A stretch of 64,000 bases of DNA from Streptomyces sp. NBC_01478 (GTDB lineage: Bacteria; Actinomycetota; Actinomycetes; Streptomycetales; Streptomycetaceae): the NCBI RefSeq assembly GCF_036227225.1, contig NZ_CP109444.1, positions 9,219,501 to 9,283,500 on the forward strand, read 5' to 3'. Below are positions 8,971 to 20,500 of the stretch, piece by piece; the stretch's first letter is position 1; every line of letters begins with the position of its first letter. The notes beneath the pieces are model-generated. The model saw nothing but the letters and a program-made list of their open reading frames with translations. It was not told the DNA's origin and searched no databases. A program made the translations under genes and the position numbers.

Positions 8971-11900
8971 TCAGGTGTAGTAGCCGCTGGAGTCGATGAC
9001 GAGGTCGGTGGTGCCGGTGCTGTCGTTGTAGAGGGTGATGGATCCGCTGGTGTCGGTGGGGGTGAGGGTGAGGTTGGCGAGGGTGTCGCCGGTGCCCCAG
9101 TTGATGTTGCTGGTGGCGGGTTTGCCGACGCTGGTGGGGTAGACGGTGGCGTTGCCGCCGGCTGTGGGGCCGGTGATGGTGACCATGGCGGCGATGGTGG
9201 GGGTTGTTGCCGTGGTGACGTGCTGGGTGGTGGTGCTGTTGAGGGTGTAGGTGCTGTTGGCGGCGACGGGACTGGTGGATCCGCCGATGCCGCTGCGGGT
9301 GTCGACCAGGCGGGTGGGGTTGATGGTGTGGAACTTCTGGCCGGTGGTGCTGGTGGTGTAGTAACCGGAGATGTCGGCGAGGACGGCGGTGGCGCTGGCG
9401 TGTACGGAGATGGTGATGGTTCCGGAGGTGCCGATGGGGACGTCGCCGGAGAGTGAGGCGATCGCGTTGCCGCTGTTGAAGCTGAGGCTGGTGGCGGCGG
9501 TGGGGGCGTATCCGGTGGCGTAGGTCTGGAGGTAGCCGGTGCCGGTGGCGTCGGCGGCGGCGAGGTTGATGGCGACGGCGGTGGCGGTGCTGGGGATGCC
9601 GTTCTGGCCGGTGATCTGGAGGGTGAAGGTCTTGTCGGCTGCCACGGTGCCGGTGCTGGTCAGGCTGGTGTGGGCGATGCTGGAGCGGGTGTCCAGGGCA
9701 CGGACCGCGCTGGTGAGCGGTGTGTAGGTCTGGTCGCCGGTGACGGTGGCATCGCTGATGAAGTAACCGGTGACGTCGACGATCAGGGCGGCGGTACCGC
9801 CGGTGGTGTTGACGTGGGTGTAGAGGTCGATCTTGCCGTCGTTGCCGACGGGGACGATCTGGTATCCGGTCGCGGTGGTGGACGCGGTGAAGTTGGTGGA
9901 TGAGGTCTTGGGACGTTGGGTGCCGTCGGCGTAGGTGGTCACGTAGCCGCCGTCGGTCTGGGCGGTGGCGGTCACGTCGACGGCGACCGCGGTGACCGAA
10001 GCCGGGATCGTGGCGGGTGCGCCACTGACCGGGGAGGTGACCGTGTCGCCCGCGACCTTCAGATGGGTGACGGAGTCGGTCGCGACGGTGCTGGTGCCGG
10101 CGGTGACGCCACTGGTGTACGTCAGTCCGCTGCTGGAGCGGGTGTCGAGGATGCGGGTCGGTGTGACGGCCTGGTGGTAACCGGCGGGGGTGTAGGGCTG
10201 GGCGGGGGGTACGACGGCGCCGGTCCAGGTCTGCACGCGGGCGAGTTCACCCGTGAAGTAGTCGGCGCGGGCGCTGGTGTGCCAGTCGTCGCCGAGCTGG
10301 AAGTTGCCGCTCGCGCCGGTGCTGGGGGCGGTGTGGCTGCCGGTGGCGACGAAGACGTCGTCGACGTAGAGGTTCATCACGCCGGTGGTCTTGTCGTAGG
10401 TGGCGGTCAAGTGGGCCCAGGTGCCGAGGTGGACGGTGCCACCGGTGACGGTGTCGAAGCTCCAGGCGGTGCCCGCGCCGGTGTTGAGGCTGAACTGCCA
10501 GCCGTCCGTGGTGGGGATCAGCAGGATCCCTGAGTCCGCGCTGCCGCTCTGGGAGAGGACTGCGCCACCGTAGGCGGTGGGATCGGCCCAGAGGGACACG
10601 GTGAAGGACTTGGTGAGATCCAGGGCTTTGCTGCCCTGCAGGTAGTCATGGTCGGTGGAGTCGAGGGCGATGTCGGGGTCGAACAGGCCGTCGGTGGGCG
10701 CGGTGACGCCGCTGGTGCCGGTGAGGGTGATCGCGGTGGTGGCCGAGTCGTCGGCGGTCAGGGCGGTGGTGTCGTAGTCGTTGAGGGGCCAGTCGTGGGT
10801 GTCGGTACTGAGGGCCTGCCCGGTGGGGGTGGTGAAGGTGGCGGTGGTGCCGGACAGGGTCATCTCATGGGCGGTGATGGTTCCGGTGCTGCTGGTGGTC
10901 CACAGGTCGGGTGTGCCGTCGTTGTTGATGTCGGCCGCCTGGAGAGTGGGCTGGCTGACGGAGTCCCAGCCGATGGACGCGGCCTCGACGGAAGGCAGCG
11001 TAGCGTCGGTGGCGCCGTTGGACAGGGAGTCGTAGGACAGGGTCTGCAGGTTGTCCGGGCTGAGATACCACAGCTGCCCGGCGGAGGGGTCGCTGGTGTC
11101 GGTGCTGGTGTCGCGGGCGAACACCGCCGGTAGTCCGCCGACGAGGGTGCTGGCGATGGTCCAGCCGCTCCAGCCGGTGGTGCAGTTGGTGGTGGTGCTG
11201 GTGTTCTGGGCGAGGCAGTAGGGGTTGTAGTCGGCCAGGTCGGTGGCCTGGTCGGCTCCGGGGTAGAGGCCCGCGCCGGGTACGGAGTTCTCGTCGTACA
11301 ACGAGCCGTTGATCACCAGCAGGAGATCGGGAAATCCCGTGGGGGTCTCTCCGTTGACGGTGTAGTACAGACCGCCGCCGCTGGCGATGGAAGTGGCCGG
11401 GTTGGTGGTGACGGTCGTGGTGTCGCCGTCGCCGGTAGTCGTCGTGGTCAGGGCGAAGACGCCGGTGGAGTTGGTGATGGGGAGGGAATCGACGGGCTGG
11501 AGGCCGGTGCCGTCGCCCTGGCCGCGCAGGATCTCCCCGCTGACGGCACCGGTGGAGGTGTCGTAGCCGTAGTCGAGGACGTCGTTGAAGCCGGCTCCGG
11601 TGAAGAAGTGGCCGGTGATGGCCTGGGTGCCGGTGAAGGATGTAGCGGTCTGGGTGGTGGAGACGCCGTTGCCGTCGATGCCGATGTTCCGGGCGACGGG
11701 GTCGACCTTGCCGGCGCCGGTGCCGGTCGCCTGCCAGAGCCCGGCGGGCAGGGAGTTCTTCCCGCCGACGGTCACCAGGTCGGCGTTGCCGTCGCCGTTG
11801 AGGTCGTCGCCGACGGCGGTTGCCGGGGCGGCTGCGATGAACCGGTAGTCGTAGGTGTCACCGATGTTCCCGCTGCTGGCGACGGCGGTGACGGTCAGGA

Positions 11901-14082
11901 CGTTGGTCTGTGTGGTCGGCTTCAGCGAGATGGTTGCGGTGTAGGGGCTGGAGCTGGAGGCGGTGATGCTGACGGGGTTGCCGCCGTTGAGCTGGTAGCG
12001 GTAACTGCCGGGCGCGGTCGTGGTGTTGGTGTCCGTCACCGTGAAGCCGGCGGCCGTGCCGACCGTGCACAGGCTGTCGCCCGAGGGACTGTCGGTGAGC
12101 TCTGGGCATTGGCTGGTGGTGGTCGAGGTCACGGGGCTGATGGTGGGGGCACCTGGTGCGGTGGGGTCGTAGTAGAAGTGGCAGGTCTTGGACTGACTGC
12201 TGGTCAGCTTCTGGTCGGTGACGGTGAGATACCAGGCGAACTCGGTTTTCGCGGTGAGTGCCTGGAAGGGCCCGGAGGTACTGATGTGGGAAAAAAGGGT
12301 GCTCGTGGTGGTGCCGCTGGTGGCGCCGATTGACCGGGCGTAGGTGGTACCGCTCGACATGTTCTTCAGGGTGAAGTTCGCGGTCAGTGGGCTGGTGGTG
12401 CCGTCCGGGTCGGACACTCCGGCGCGCAGGGTGACATCACCCAGGCCCAGCGTGGTGGGGGTGGTGGCGGTGCAGCTGGTGGCCGGGCTGGTGGTCAGAG
12501 TGGTCGGGGTGTTGGGAGTGTGGTCATAGGTGGTGGTGATGGTGGCCTGCTTGCTGAACTGCTTCCAGGCCAGGTCGTCGCCTTCATCGGCGGCCCGCAA
12601 CCCGAAGGTGGCCTTCGACCACTTGCCGGCGGCGGCCGACTTCATCAGCGAGCTGATGTCGAAGGTGACGTCCGCAGGACCGCAGGAGGTGGACCAGCCG
12701 TGGGCGACGGTCTGCGTGTCGAGCTTGCTGAACCAGAACTTCTTGTCCGTGTCACTGGAGCTGTGCGAGTTGGACCAGGTGGTACCGGAGGAGATCGAGG
12801 CCGTGTGCCACAGGTCGACTTCCGTCTTGGTGCACGAGGCCGACCAGTTCTCGTAGAAGGAGATGCTGGAGGTGATCGAACTCGGGTCCGCGCCCCAGAT
12901 GTTGCTGTGGATGCTGGTCTGGAACAGGGCCCGGTTGGTGGAGACGTCGGAGGTCCAGTCGGTGTAACCCACGTGCAGAGGGCCGAGGGTGGAGGCGGCG
13001 GGCTTGTAGAACGCCGTGTCGGGCCACTCGCTGTCGACGAACGCCCACGCCTGCACGGTGTCGGTCTGGCCGGAAGGCACGAAAGTGGGGTCGATGTAGA
13101 CGGGGTAGACAGTGCGCTTGCCCGTCAGCAGGCCGTGGTCGGGCGAGAGCCGTATCTTTCCGGCGTGGTAGGCGGCCTTCAGACTGGTGGTACGGGCGGC
13201 GGTTCCGGGCGATGCGGGACTGGACGCGAGCGGGTTGCCGGTGCGGGTGTCGACGCTCTGGCCGGTCTGGGGGTTGGTCGCCTTCGGGGTGCTCGCGGCG
13301 GCATGGCCCGAGTCCCACATGGTGGGGGCGGTGGCGGAGAAGACGGTGCGGCCGTGCCGGTCCTTGGCGGTGATATCGCCGGCCGTGTCGCTGGCCAGGG
13401 TCACACCCGTGGCCTTGGTGGACAGATTCAGGTCGGTGAGTGCGGGGTTCGCCGCGGCGGTGGCGTTCTTGACGACCAGGACCTCGCTGAACCCGCCGGT
13501 GTCCTGCGCGGTCACGGCGAGATCCACGTCAGGCAGCACGCTGCGGTAAGTGGCGGTGGCGCCCGAGAGAGAGGGGGTTCCCAGCGTGAACGCGGCGGGC
13601 ACGGACACCGCCAGGGCTCCGTCGCCGGACCGCATGGTGGCCAGCGGGGCGTCCCCGCTGCCGCCGGACAGGGTCAGGGAACTGGTCGACACCTTGGGGG
13701 AGATGGTGCCGTCCGCCTGACGCACGAGCGTCGGATCCAGGCTCTTCCATCTCCCGTGCACCAGCTTGCGCACCGGGGCGATGGTCTGTCTGAGCGTCAG
13801 CGTGCCGTTCGGGTTCGCAGTCAGCGTGGAGGAGTCCGTCGTCACGGCCGTCGCCTGGACCGGCTTGCCGGAAGCCCGTGCCTTCGCCAGCGCCTGATCC
13901 TCGCTCAGCCCGGCGGAGACACCGCCCGAAGTACGGCTGGCTGTGCCGGTGTGAGACGCGGATGTGGCCGCCTGAGCGATGCCGGAAAGCCCCAGGGTGC
14001 CCGAGACGGCCAGGGCAGTGGCGCCGACGATTATGCGTCGCACCCAGGAACGGGGCAGAGATGTCCGCGAAATGTTTTGCAT
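8971..14082 (-). CDS. Large secreted surface protein (DNRLRE-, FG-GAP- and LamG-type domains, three C-terminal repeats)
   Basis: 1,703 residues with GGGGGAAAG ahead of the ATG. Signal peptide at residues 1-38 (basic start, IIVGATALAVSGTLGLSG, AQA cleavage site). The N-terminal about 340 residues are the conserved leader of actinomycete surface proteins found beside RHS genes. A DNRLRE-like beta region follows (about 345-520), Ig-like stretches, FG-GAP/VCBS calcium motifs (DLNGDGNADL near 760, DINNDGTPDL near 1030), a LamG-like jelly-roll (about 1110-1310), and three about 120-residue repeats each opening PTRxLDTRS or similar and closing in a V-D-x-x-G-Y-Y/F motif. No sortase motif is seen. 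Divergent from the RHS toxin gene, so it may help display or deliver it. Function by context only. Confidence 0.85.
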   Translation of the reverse strand: MQNISRTSLPRSWVRRIIVGATALAVSGTLGLSGIAQAATSASHTGTASRTSGGVSAGLSEDQALAKARASGKPVQATAVTTDSSTLTANPNGTLTLRQTIAPVRKLVHGRWKSLDPTLVRQADGTISPKVSTSSLTLSGGSGDAPLATMRSGDGALAVSVPAAFTLGTPSLSGATATYRSVLPDVDLAVTAQDTGGFSEVLVVKNATAAANPALTDLNLSTKATGVTLASDTAGDITAKDRHGRTVFSATAPTMWDSGHAAASTPKATNPQTGQSVDTRTGNPLASSPASPGTAARTTSLKAAYHAGKIRLSPDHGLLTGKRTVYPVYIDPTFVPSGQTDTVQAWAFVDSEWPDTAFYKPAASTLGPLHVGYTDWTSDVSTNRALFQTSIHSNIWGADPSSITSSISFYENWSASCTKTEVDLWHTASISSGTTWSNSHSSSDTDKKFWFSKLDTQTVAHGWSTSCGPADVTFDISSLMKSAAAGKWSKATFGLRAADEGDDLAWKQFSKQATITTTYDHTPNTPTTLTTSPATSCTATTPTTLGLGDVTLRAGVSDPDGTTSPLTANFTLKNMSSGTTYARSIGATSGTTTSTLFSHISTSGPFQALTAKTEFAWYLTVTDQKLTSSQSKTCHFYYDPTAPGAPTISPVTSTTTSQCPELTDSPSGDSLCTVGTAAGFTVTDTNTTTAPGSYRYQLNGGNPVSITASSSSPYTATISLKPTTQTNVLTVTAVASSGNIGDTYDYRFIAAAPATAVGDDLNGDGNADLVTVGGKNSLPAGLWQATGTGAGKVDPVARNIGIDGNGVSTTQTATSFTGTQAITGHFFTGAGFNDVLDYGYDTSTGAVSGEILRGQGDGTGLQPVDSLPITNSTGVFALTTTTTGDGDTTTVTTNPATSIASGGGLYYTVNGETPTGFPDLLLVINGSLYDENSVPGAGLYPGADQATDLADYNPYCLAQNTSTTTNCTTGWSGWTIASTLVGGLPAVFARDTSTDTSDPSAGQLWYLSPDNLQTLSYDSLSNGATDATLPSVEAASIGWDSVSQPTLQAADINNDGTPDLWTTSSTGTITAHEMTLSGTTATFTTPTGQALSTDTHDWPLNDYDTTALTADDSATTAITLTGTSGVTAPTDGLFDPDIALDSTDHDYLQGSKALDLTKSFTVSLWADPTAYGGAVLSQSGSADSGILLIPTTDGWQFSLNTGAGTAWSFDTVTGGTVHLGTWAHLTATYDKTTGVMNLYVDDVFVATGSHTAPSTGASGNFQLGDDWHTSARADYFTGELARVQTWTGAVVPPAQPYTPAGYHQAVTPTRILDTRSSSGLTYTSGVTAGTSTVATDSVTHLKVAGDTVTSPVSGAPATIPASVTAVAVDVTATAQTDGGYVTTYADGTQRPKTSSTNFTASTTATGYQIVPVGNDGKIDLYTHVNTTGGTAALIVDVTGYFISDATVTGDQTYTPLTSAVRALDTRSSIAHTSLTSTGTVAADKTFTLQITGQNGIPSTATAVAINLAAADATGTGYLQTYATGYAPTAATSLSFNSGNAIASLSGDVPIGTSGTITISVHASATAVLADISGYYTTSTTGQKFHTINPTRLVDTRSGIGGSTSPVAANSTYTLNSTTTQHVTTATTPTIAAMVTITGPTAGGNATVYPTSVGKPATSNINWGTGDTLANLTLTPTDTSGSITLYNDSTGTTDLVIDSSGYYT

Positions 14083-14513
14083 TTTCTTTCCCCCAATTAT
14101 TCATGCTGATGGAAAATTCCGCACGACTTACCCTCGACCGGCGCTGAACGACCCCCCGCAAAGGTCAATGTCTTGCAAAATGGCCTCGGCGGTTCTGGCC
14201 GTCCGCTGCGGTGCCCGCCTGCTGCGGAGTGGAGCACGGATGTGGCATGGAAGGCGGTCGGATCGCGTCACCGTATGAGGATTTAATGGCCTGGCATGCG
14301 GCTATGTGATCCAGATCACGTCGTGTACATGCCTTGGATGTCTACTTCTGTTGAAGTTTGGCCATCTTCCCGGGTGGGTTCTTTCCTAACTCATTATTCA
14401 TTTGGATTGAACCTTCATGTACTTCTTTCCGTCGGAGAACAATCGCCGCAGCTGCAATTGGCCCAGGTGGTCGTTCGATATTTCGGCATGTCGTCATGGC
14501 GAGGGGGGAAGCC
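14083..14513. other. Divergent promoter region between surface-protein and RHS genes
   Basis: 431 bp without a supportable gene, lower in GC than its surroundings and with untypical codon use in every frame. It must hold the promoters of both giant genes and contains the CRP-like palindrome at 14305-14320. The frame that continues upstream of 14514 is judged non-coding because the ribosome site and signal peptide support 14514. Confidence 0.6.
14305..14320. promoter_or_regulatory. CRP-like palindrome
   Basis: TGTGATCCAGATCACG matches TGTGA-N6-TCACA in 9 of the 10 defined positions. Streptomyces Crp recognises GTG-N6-CAC sites. It lies 194 bp before the RHS start and 223 bp from the start of the divergent gene, so it could act on either. 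Binding is not shown. Confidence 0.4.
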
Positions 14514-17500
14514 GTGTCCGGTAGACGGGTGCGCGGAAACAGCGGAGTGGTAAAGGCGCGATACCGGCGTGTGGCCGGGAGGCTTCTGGTCGGGTGGGCC
14601 GCGGTGCTGGCCTGGTCGTTGTGCCTGAGCCTGGCCTTCGGATCGACAGCGACCGCGCTGACCTCGTCCACCGCGTCCACTGCGGCGGTGAAGCCGAAGG
14701 CGGACCTCGGCCGTTCAGTCACCGGCCTGAAGCCCGTTCCGCACAAGAGCGTGCATCTTTCCACCGCCACCCGGCATACGACCGTGCCGACCCGGACCGC
14801 GTGGCCGGCCGTTCGCAGCGGTTCCCTGCAGCTCAAGGCGCCGACGCACTCGGCTGCCACCGGTGCCAAGGCACTGGCGGCAGGAGCACCGGTCTGGGCG
14901 CAGGCCGTAGCCCCCAGCAAGGGCACCTACACGGGGCCAACGGAACTGGGCGTCTCCGTACAGTCGCGGACCCTGTCCACCCGACTGGGGGTATCCGGCC
15001 CGGTCTGGTCACTCACTGCCGGCCAGAGCGCAACTGCTGGGGTTTCTGGCTCGGGTCGAGTGAAAGTGGGCCTGGACTACGGCGCGTTCAGCCAGGCCGT
15101 CGGCGGCAACTACGCCTCCCGGCTGCGCCTCGTGAGGCTGCCCGCCTGCGCACTGACAACCCCTCAACTCGCCCAGTGCCGCAAGCAGACACCCCTGACC
15201 TCCCTCAACGACGCTAACAACACAGCCGTATCCGCAGACCTCACGCTCGGCAGCACAAGCTCAGTGAAGAGCGCCGCCTCCACCGGCGTCAGTCAGACCG
15301 CGGAGGGAACGGCGTCTTCGGCTGTCTACGCCGGTGCGGCCACCAAGTCGGCGACGGCGCAGACAGCTTCGACCTCCGGCGCGGCCACCGTGATCGCGGC
15401 CACCGACTCCACCGGGCAGGAAGGTGGAGCCGGAGGAAACTACGCCTCGACCCTCTCGTCCGCAGGCTCGTGGGGCCAGTCGGGCTCGTCCGGCGACTTC
15501 ACCTACACCTACAAGGTCGACTCCCCTGCGGCCTCAACCTCGCTTGCGCCGGACGCATCACTGTCCTACGACTCCGGCAGCGTCGACGGAAAGACCGCTA
15601 ACACTCAGGCTCAGGCATCTTGGGTCGGCGATGGATGGACCACGCAGGACTCCTTCGTCGCCCAGGAGTTCACCTCCTGTGCCGACTCCCCGGAGGGCAG
15701 CGCCGGCTCGGTCACCACCACCGACGAATGCTACGACGGCCCAATCCTGACCATGTCCCTCAACGGGTCCTCGACCTCAATCATCTACGACAAGGACACA
15801 TCCACCTACAAGCTGGCCGACGATAATGGTGCCACGGTCACCAAGGTGACTAGTTCGTCGAACGGATCGGACACCTACGACACCTCATACTGGGTGATCA
15901 CGGAGAGGGACGGCACCAAGTACTACTTCGGCCGCAACGAACTGCCCGGCTGGACCTCCGGCAACGACACGACGAACTCGGTGGACTCCGAGCGCGTGTA
16001 CTCCGCCCACTCCAGCGACCCCTGCTACAACTCCACGGCCACCAGCAGCTACTGCACCATGGCCTACAAGTGGCACTTGGACTATGTCGCCTCCGCCACC
16101 GGCGCGGCGATGGCGTACTACTACAAGCAGGACACCAACTACTACGGCGCCTACAGCGGAGACTCCGAAGTCAAATATGTGCGCGACTCCTACCTCGCGC
16201 ACATCGACTACGGCTTCACCACTGCCAACGGTCCCTACGGCACCGTCCCCGACAAAATCGTCTACGGCACCTCGGTCCGTTGCACGTCCACCAGCAGCAA
16301 CTGCGGCAGCGCGGAGACCTCGTCCAACGCCTCCTATTACCCGGACGTCCCCTACGACCTGGTCTGCGCCTCCGGCGCAACGTGCAGCCCCTACGCGCCG
16401 TCGTACTTCTCCACTGTCCGCCTGACGTCGATCACCACCCAGCAGTACTCGGTCTCCTCCAGCGGCTACGTCACGGTCGACTCTTATGCGCTGACGCAGA
16501 CCGAGCCGTCCACGGGCGACGCGACCAGCGCGACCCTCTGGCTGTCCTCGATCCAGCGCACCGGTTCGGACACCACGGCAGGCGGCTCGACCTCGTCGAT
16601 CACCATGCCGGCGGTGAAGTTCACCGGCTCGGCACTGGAGAACCGGGTGAGCACCTCCACATACCCGGGCCTGTTCCGCTACCGCATCACCGCGATCACC
16701 AACGAACTGGGCGGAGTCACCGGGGTCTCCTACACCCTGCCGACCGCCTGCTCGACCTCAGCCACGCCATCCTCAAACACGGCGTCATGCTTCCCGGAGT
16801 ACTGGACCCCCAGCGGCTACATCAGCCCGATGCTGGACTGGTTCAACAAATACGCGGTCCAGGAAGTCCTGGAGACCGATACCACAGGCGGCTCGGCGAC
16901 CAAGGAGACCGACTACTCCTACTCGGGCGCGGCCTGGCATTACGACGACGACGAGACCACCAAGGCCAAGTACCGCACATATGGACAGTGGCGCGGCTAC
17001 CAGAAGGTCACCACCACCACCGGTAGCGGCGCCGGAGACGCTCAGACCAAGCAGGTCGACTCCTACTACCAGGGCATGGACGGCGACCGGCTCTCGGCCA
17101 CCTCGAACCGCAGCGTGTCGCTGACCGACTCCCAGGGTGGCAGCCACACCGACTCCGACCAACTGAGTGGCCAAATACTGGAGTCCACCTCCTACCTCGG
17201 CAACGGCGGAGGTGTCGACAACTCCACCATCACCTCGTACTGGATCTCCGCGGCAACCGCGACCCGCACGCGCTCAGGGCTGCCGGACCTGACTGCCAAC
17301 GCGACGGGCACCGCGGAGGAGTGGACCCGACAGCGGCTGACCGACGGTGGCAGCACAAGCTGGCGTTACAACGAGACCGACACCACCTACGACGCCACGC
17401 GCTCCGATGACGACTTCGGTCTGCCGACCTACACCTACACGCACACTGTGCCGGCCGACACCCACTACGACCAGTGCACTGCCACCACGTACGCCCCGGC

Positions 17501-20500
17501 CAACACCAGTGCCAACCTTGTCGGCCTCGTCTCCGGTACAGAAGAGGACTCGGTGGCCTGCTCCGGCTTCACCGAGGGATCCGTCACGTCCGTGCCGAGT
17601 GGCCTGAACACTTTGAGCGCACCGGTCAGCGTGAACCGGCCCGACCAGGTCATCTCTGCCACCCGGACCTTCTACGACGACTCCACCTTCGCCACCGCGT
17701 TCCCACAGGCCAGCGCCCCGACCATGGGCCTGGTCACGATGACCCGCCAAGCCACCGACTACGGCTCGGGCGCTTTCACCTGGCGGACGACTGCAAAGAG
17801 TGCCTACGACAGCACCTACCACCGCCCAGCCAGCATCACTACCGGTAACGGCAACACCACCACGACCACCTACACGGTCAATTCCGCCTATCTGACCACC
17901 GGACAGACCGTCACTGATCCCACTGTGAGCGGGGTCATCCACACCAGCAGCTCGACACTGGACCCGGAGCGCGGGCTCACCCTCACCAGTACCGACGCCA
18001 ACCATGTAGTGACCACTGCCCAGTACGACGCGCTGGGGCGGGGCACATCGGTGTGGAAGAACTCCCGCGCCACCACCTCTCTGGCAAACCTCACCTACAC
18101 CTACACGCTGTCCAACAGCTCCCTCTCGGGTGTGGTCACCAATGTCCTCAACGACAACAGCGGTTACCTCACCTCGGTGAGCATCGAGGACTCCCTCGGC
18201 CGTTCTCGCCAGACCCAGACCTACACCCCCCAGGGCGGCCGTCTGATCGACGACACCCTGTACGACTCACGCGGCTGGACGGCAAAGCAGAACACTGACT
18301 ACTGGGACTCAACCACCACCCCGACGCTGGCAGTGGACTCGGTACCTGACAACCAGGTCGCCGACCAGGACGTGTACACCTATGACGGGCTCGGCCGGCA
18401 GATCTACGACACCTCCGAGAAGAACGGTTCAGTCGTCTCGACCAACACCACGGTGTACAGCGGCGACGCCACCACCGTCATCCCGCCTAAGGGCGGAATC
18501 ACAAAGACAACCCGCACCGACGCGCTCGGCCGTACCAGCGAGCTCGACGAGTACACCACTGCACCGACGCTGACCACCCCGCTGAACACCGCCACCGGAA
18601 GCCTGTACCTCACCCAGGGCACCACCAGCGCCACCACCTACGGCTACGACGGGCACGGCCAGCAGTCCACCACCACCGACGCCAAGAACCAGGTGTGGAC
18701 AAACACCTACGACCTGGCCGGTGAGGTGGTCTCCAAGACAGATCCCACAGCCGGCTCGACCTCGGCCATGACGTACGACGGGGACGGCAACCTCCTGCAG
18801 GCCCAGGACTCCCGCGGCAGATACGTCTCCTACACCTACGACGCCCTCGACCGTAAAACCGGCCAGTACGCCGCAGCCGCCGCCGACCAGACCGCCTACA
18901 CCTCCACCGCCTCCCCAGGTAACCAGACCGCAGCCTGGGTCTACGACAACTCCAACACCGCCATCACCGGCATGACCTATCCGGTCGGACACGCCACCAC
19001 CGCAACCTCGTACAGCGGCGGCTACGCCTACGTGCAACAGGCCATGGGCTTCAACGTTTTCGGTGAATCCCTGGGCGAAGAGACCATCATCCCCCCTGCT
19101 GCACAGGGCACGGTCCTCGGCAAGACCTGGAAGATCACCCACTCTTACACCAGCGTCAACGGACTGCTGTGGACCGACGGCTACGCCCTAGGTGGCGGGC
19201 TGCCAGCTGAGACCGTCACCCATGGATACAACAACGACGACGAACTCAACGCCGTTGTCGGCACCTACAGCTACTTGCAGAGCACTACGTACAGCGCCTA
19301 CGACCAGGTCGCCCAGGTCAAGCTCGGCACCGCAACCTCCTACGCTACCGTCACCGACGGCTACGACGCACACACCGGGGAACTGGCCGACCAGCTCGTC
19401 ACCCGCTCCACCACCACCCCCGCCACCATCGACGAGACCGCCTACACCTACGACCTCTCCGGCAACATCACCCACCAGACCGAGACCCGCTCCGGTTCCA
19501 GCATCACGGCCGAAACCCAGTGCTACTCCTACGACACCCTCGACCACCTCACCAGCGCCTGGACCACCGCCTCAACCGCGACCGGCACGTGCGACACCAC
19601 GCCCACCAGCAGTGACCACAGCACCGTTGGAGACGGCATCGCTGGCGGAACCTACTGGACCAGCTGGACCTACGACGACATCGGCAACCGGCTCACCCAG
19701 ACCCAGCACACCATCTCCGGCACCGGCAGCGACACCCTCACCAACAGCGTCTGGTCCAGCAGCCAGCCCAACACGATGAACGGCACCACCACCACGGGCG
19801 GATCGACCACTTCGACCAGCTACGTCTACGACGTCGCCGGAAACATGACCACCCGTGACACCAGCACTGGCGACCAGACCCTCCTCTGGAACAACGCCGA
19901 ACAGCTGACCAGCGTCTCCAACAGCACCACCGGCACCGCCACCAGCTACGTCTACGACGCCGACGGAAACCTCCTGCTGCAGATCGACCCCAGCACCACC
20001 ACTCTGTACCTCGGCAGCGAACAGATCACCCTCAACGATTCCGCTGGCACCGCCACCGGAGTGCGCTACTACAGCACCCCTGGCGGCGCGACCGCGGTAC
20101 GCACTGGCACTGGCACCAATTACGGCTTTGAACTCGACGCCGACCGGCACGGAACCAACAGCCTCTACCTCGACTCCACCGCGCAGACCCCTACCTGGCG
20201 CCAGTTCGACCCCTACGGCAACTCCCGCGGCACCACGACGACCTGGGCCGACAACCGCACCTTCCTCAACAAAACCACCGACACCGCCACCGGCCTGACC
20301 GACATCGGTGCCCGCGAATACGATGCCACCCTCGGCCGCTTCATCAGCCTCGATCCCATATTCGAAGCCACCAGCCCCCAAGAACTCGGCGGCTATACCT
20401 ACGCCGATGACAATCCTGTCAGCGGGAGCGACCCCACCGGTCTCTGCCCGGAAATCGACTGCCCGACACGCCCAGGGCCCGGCTACGAGAACCACACGCC

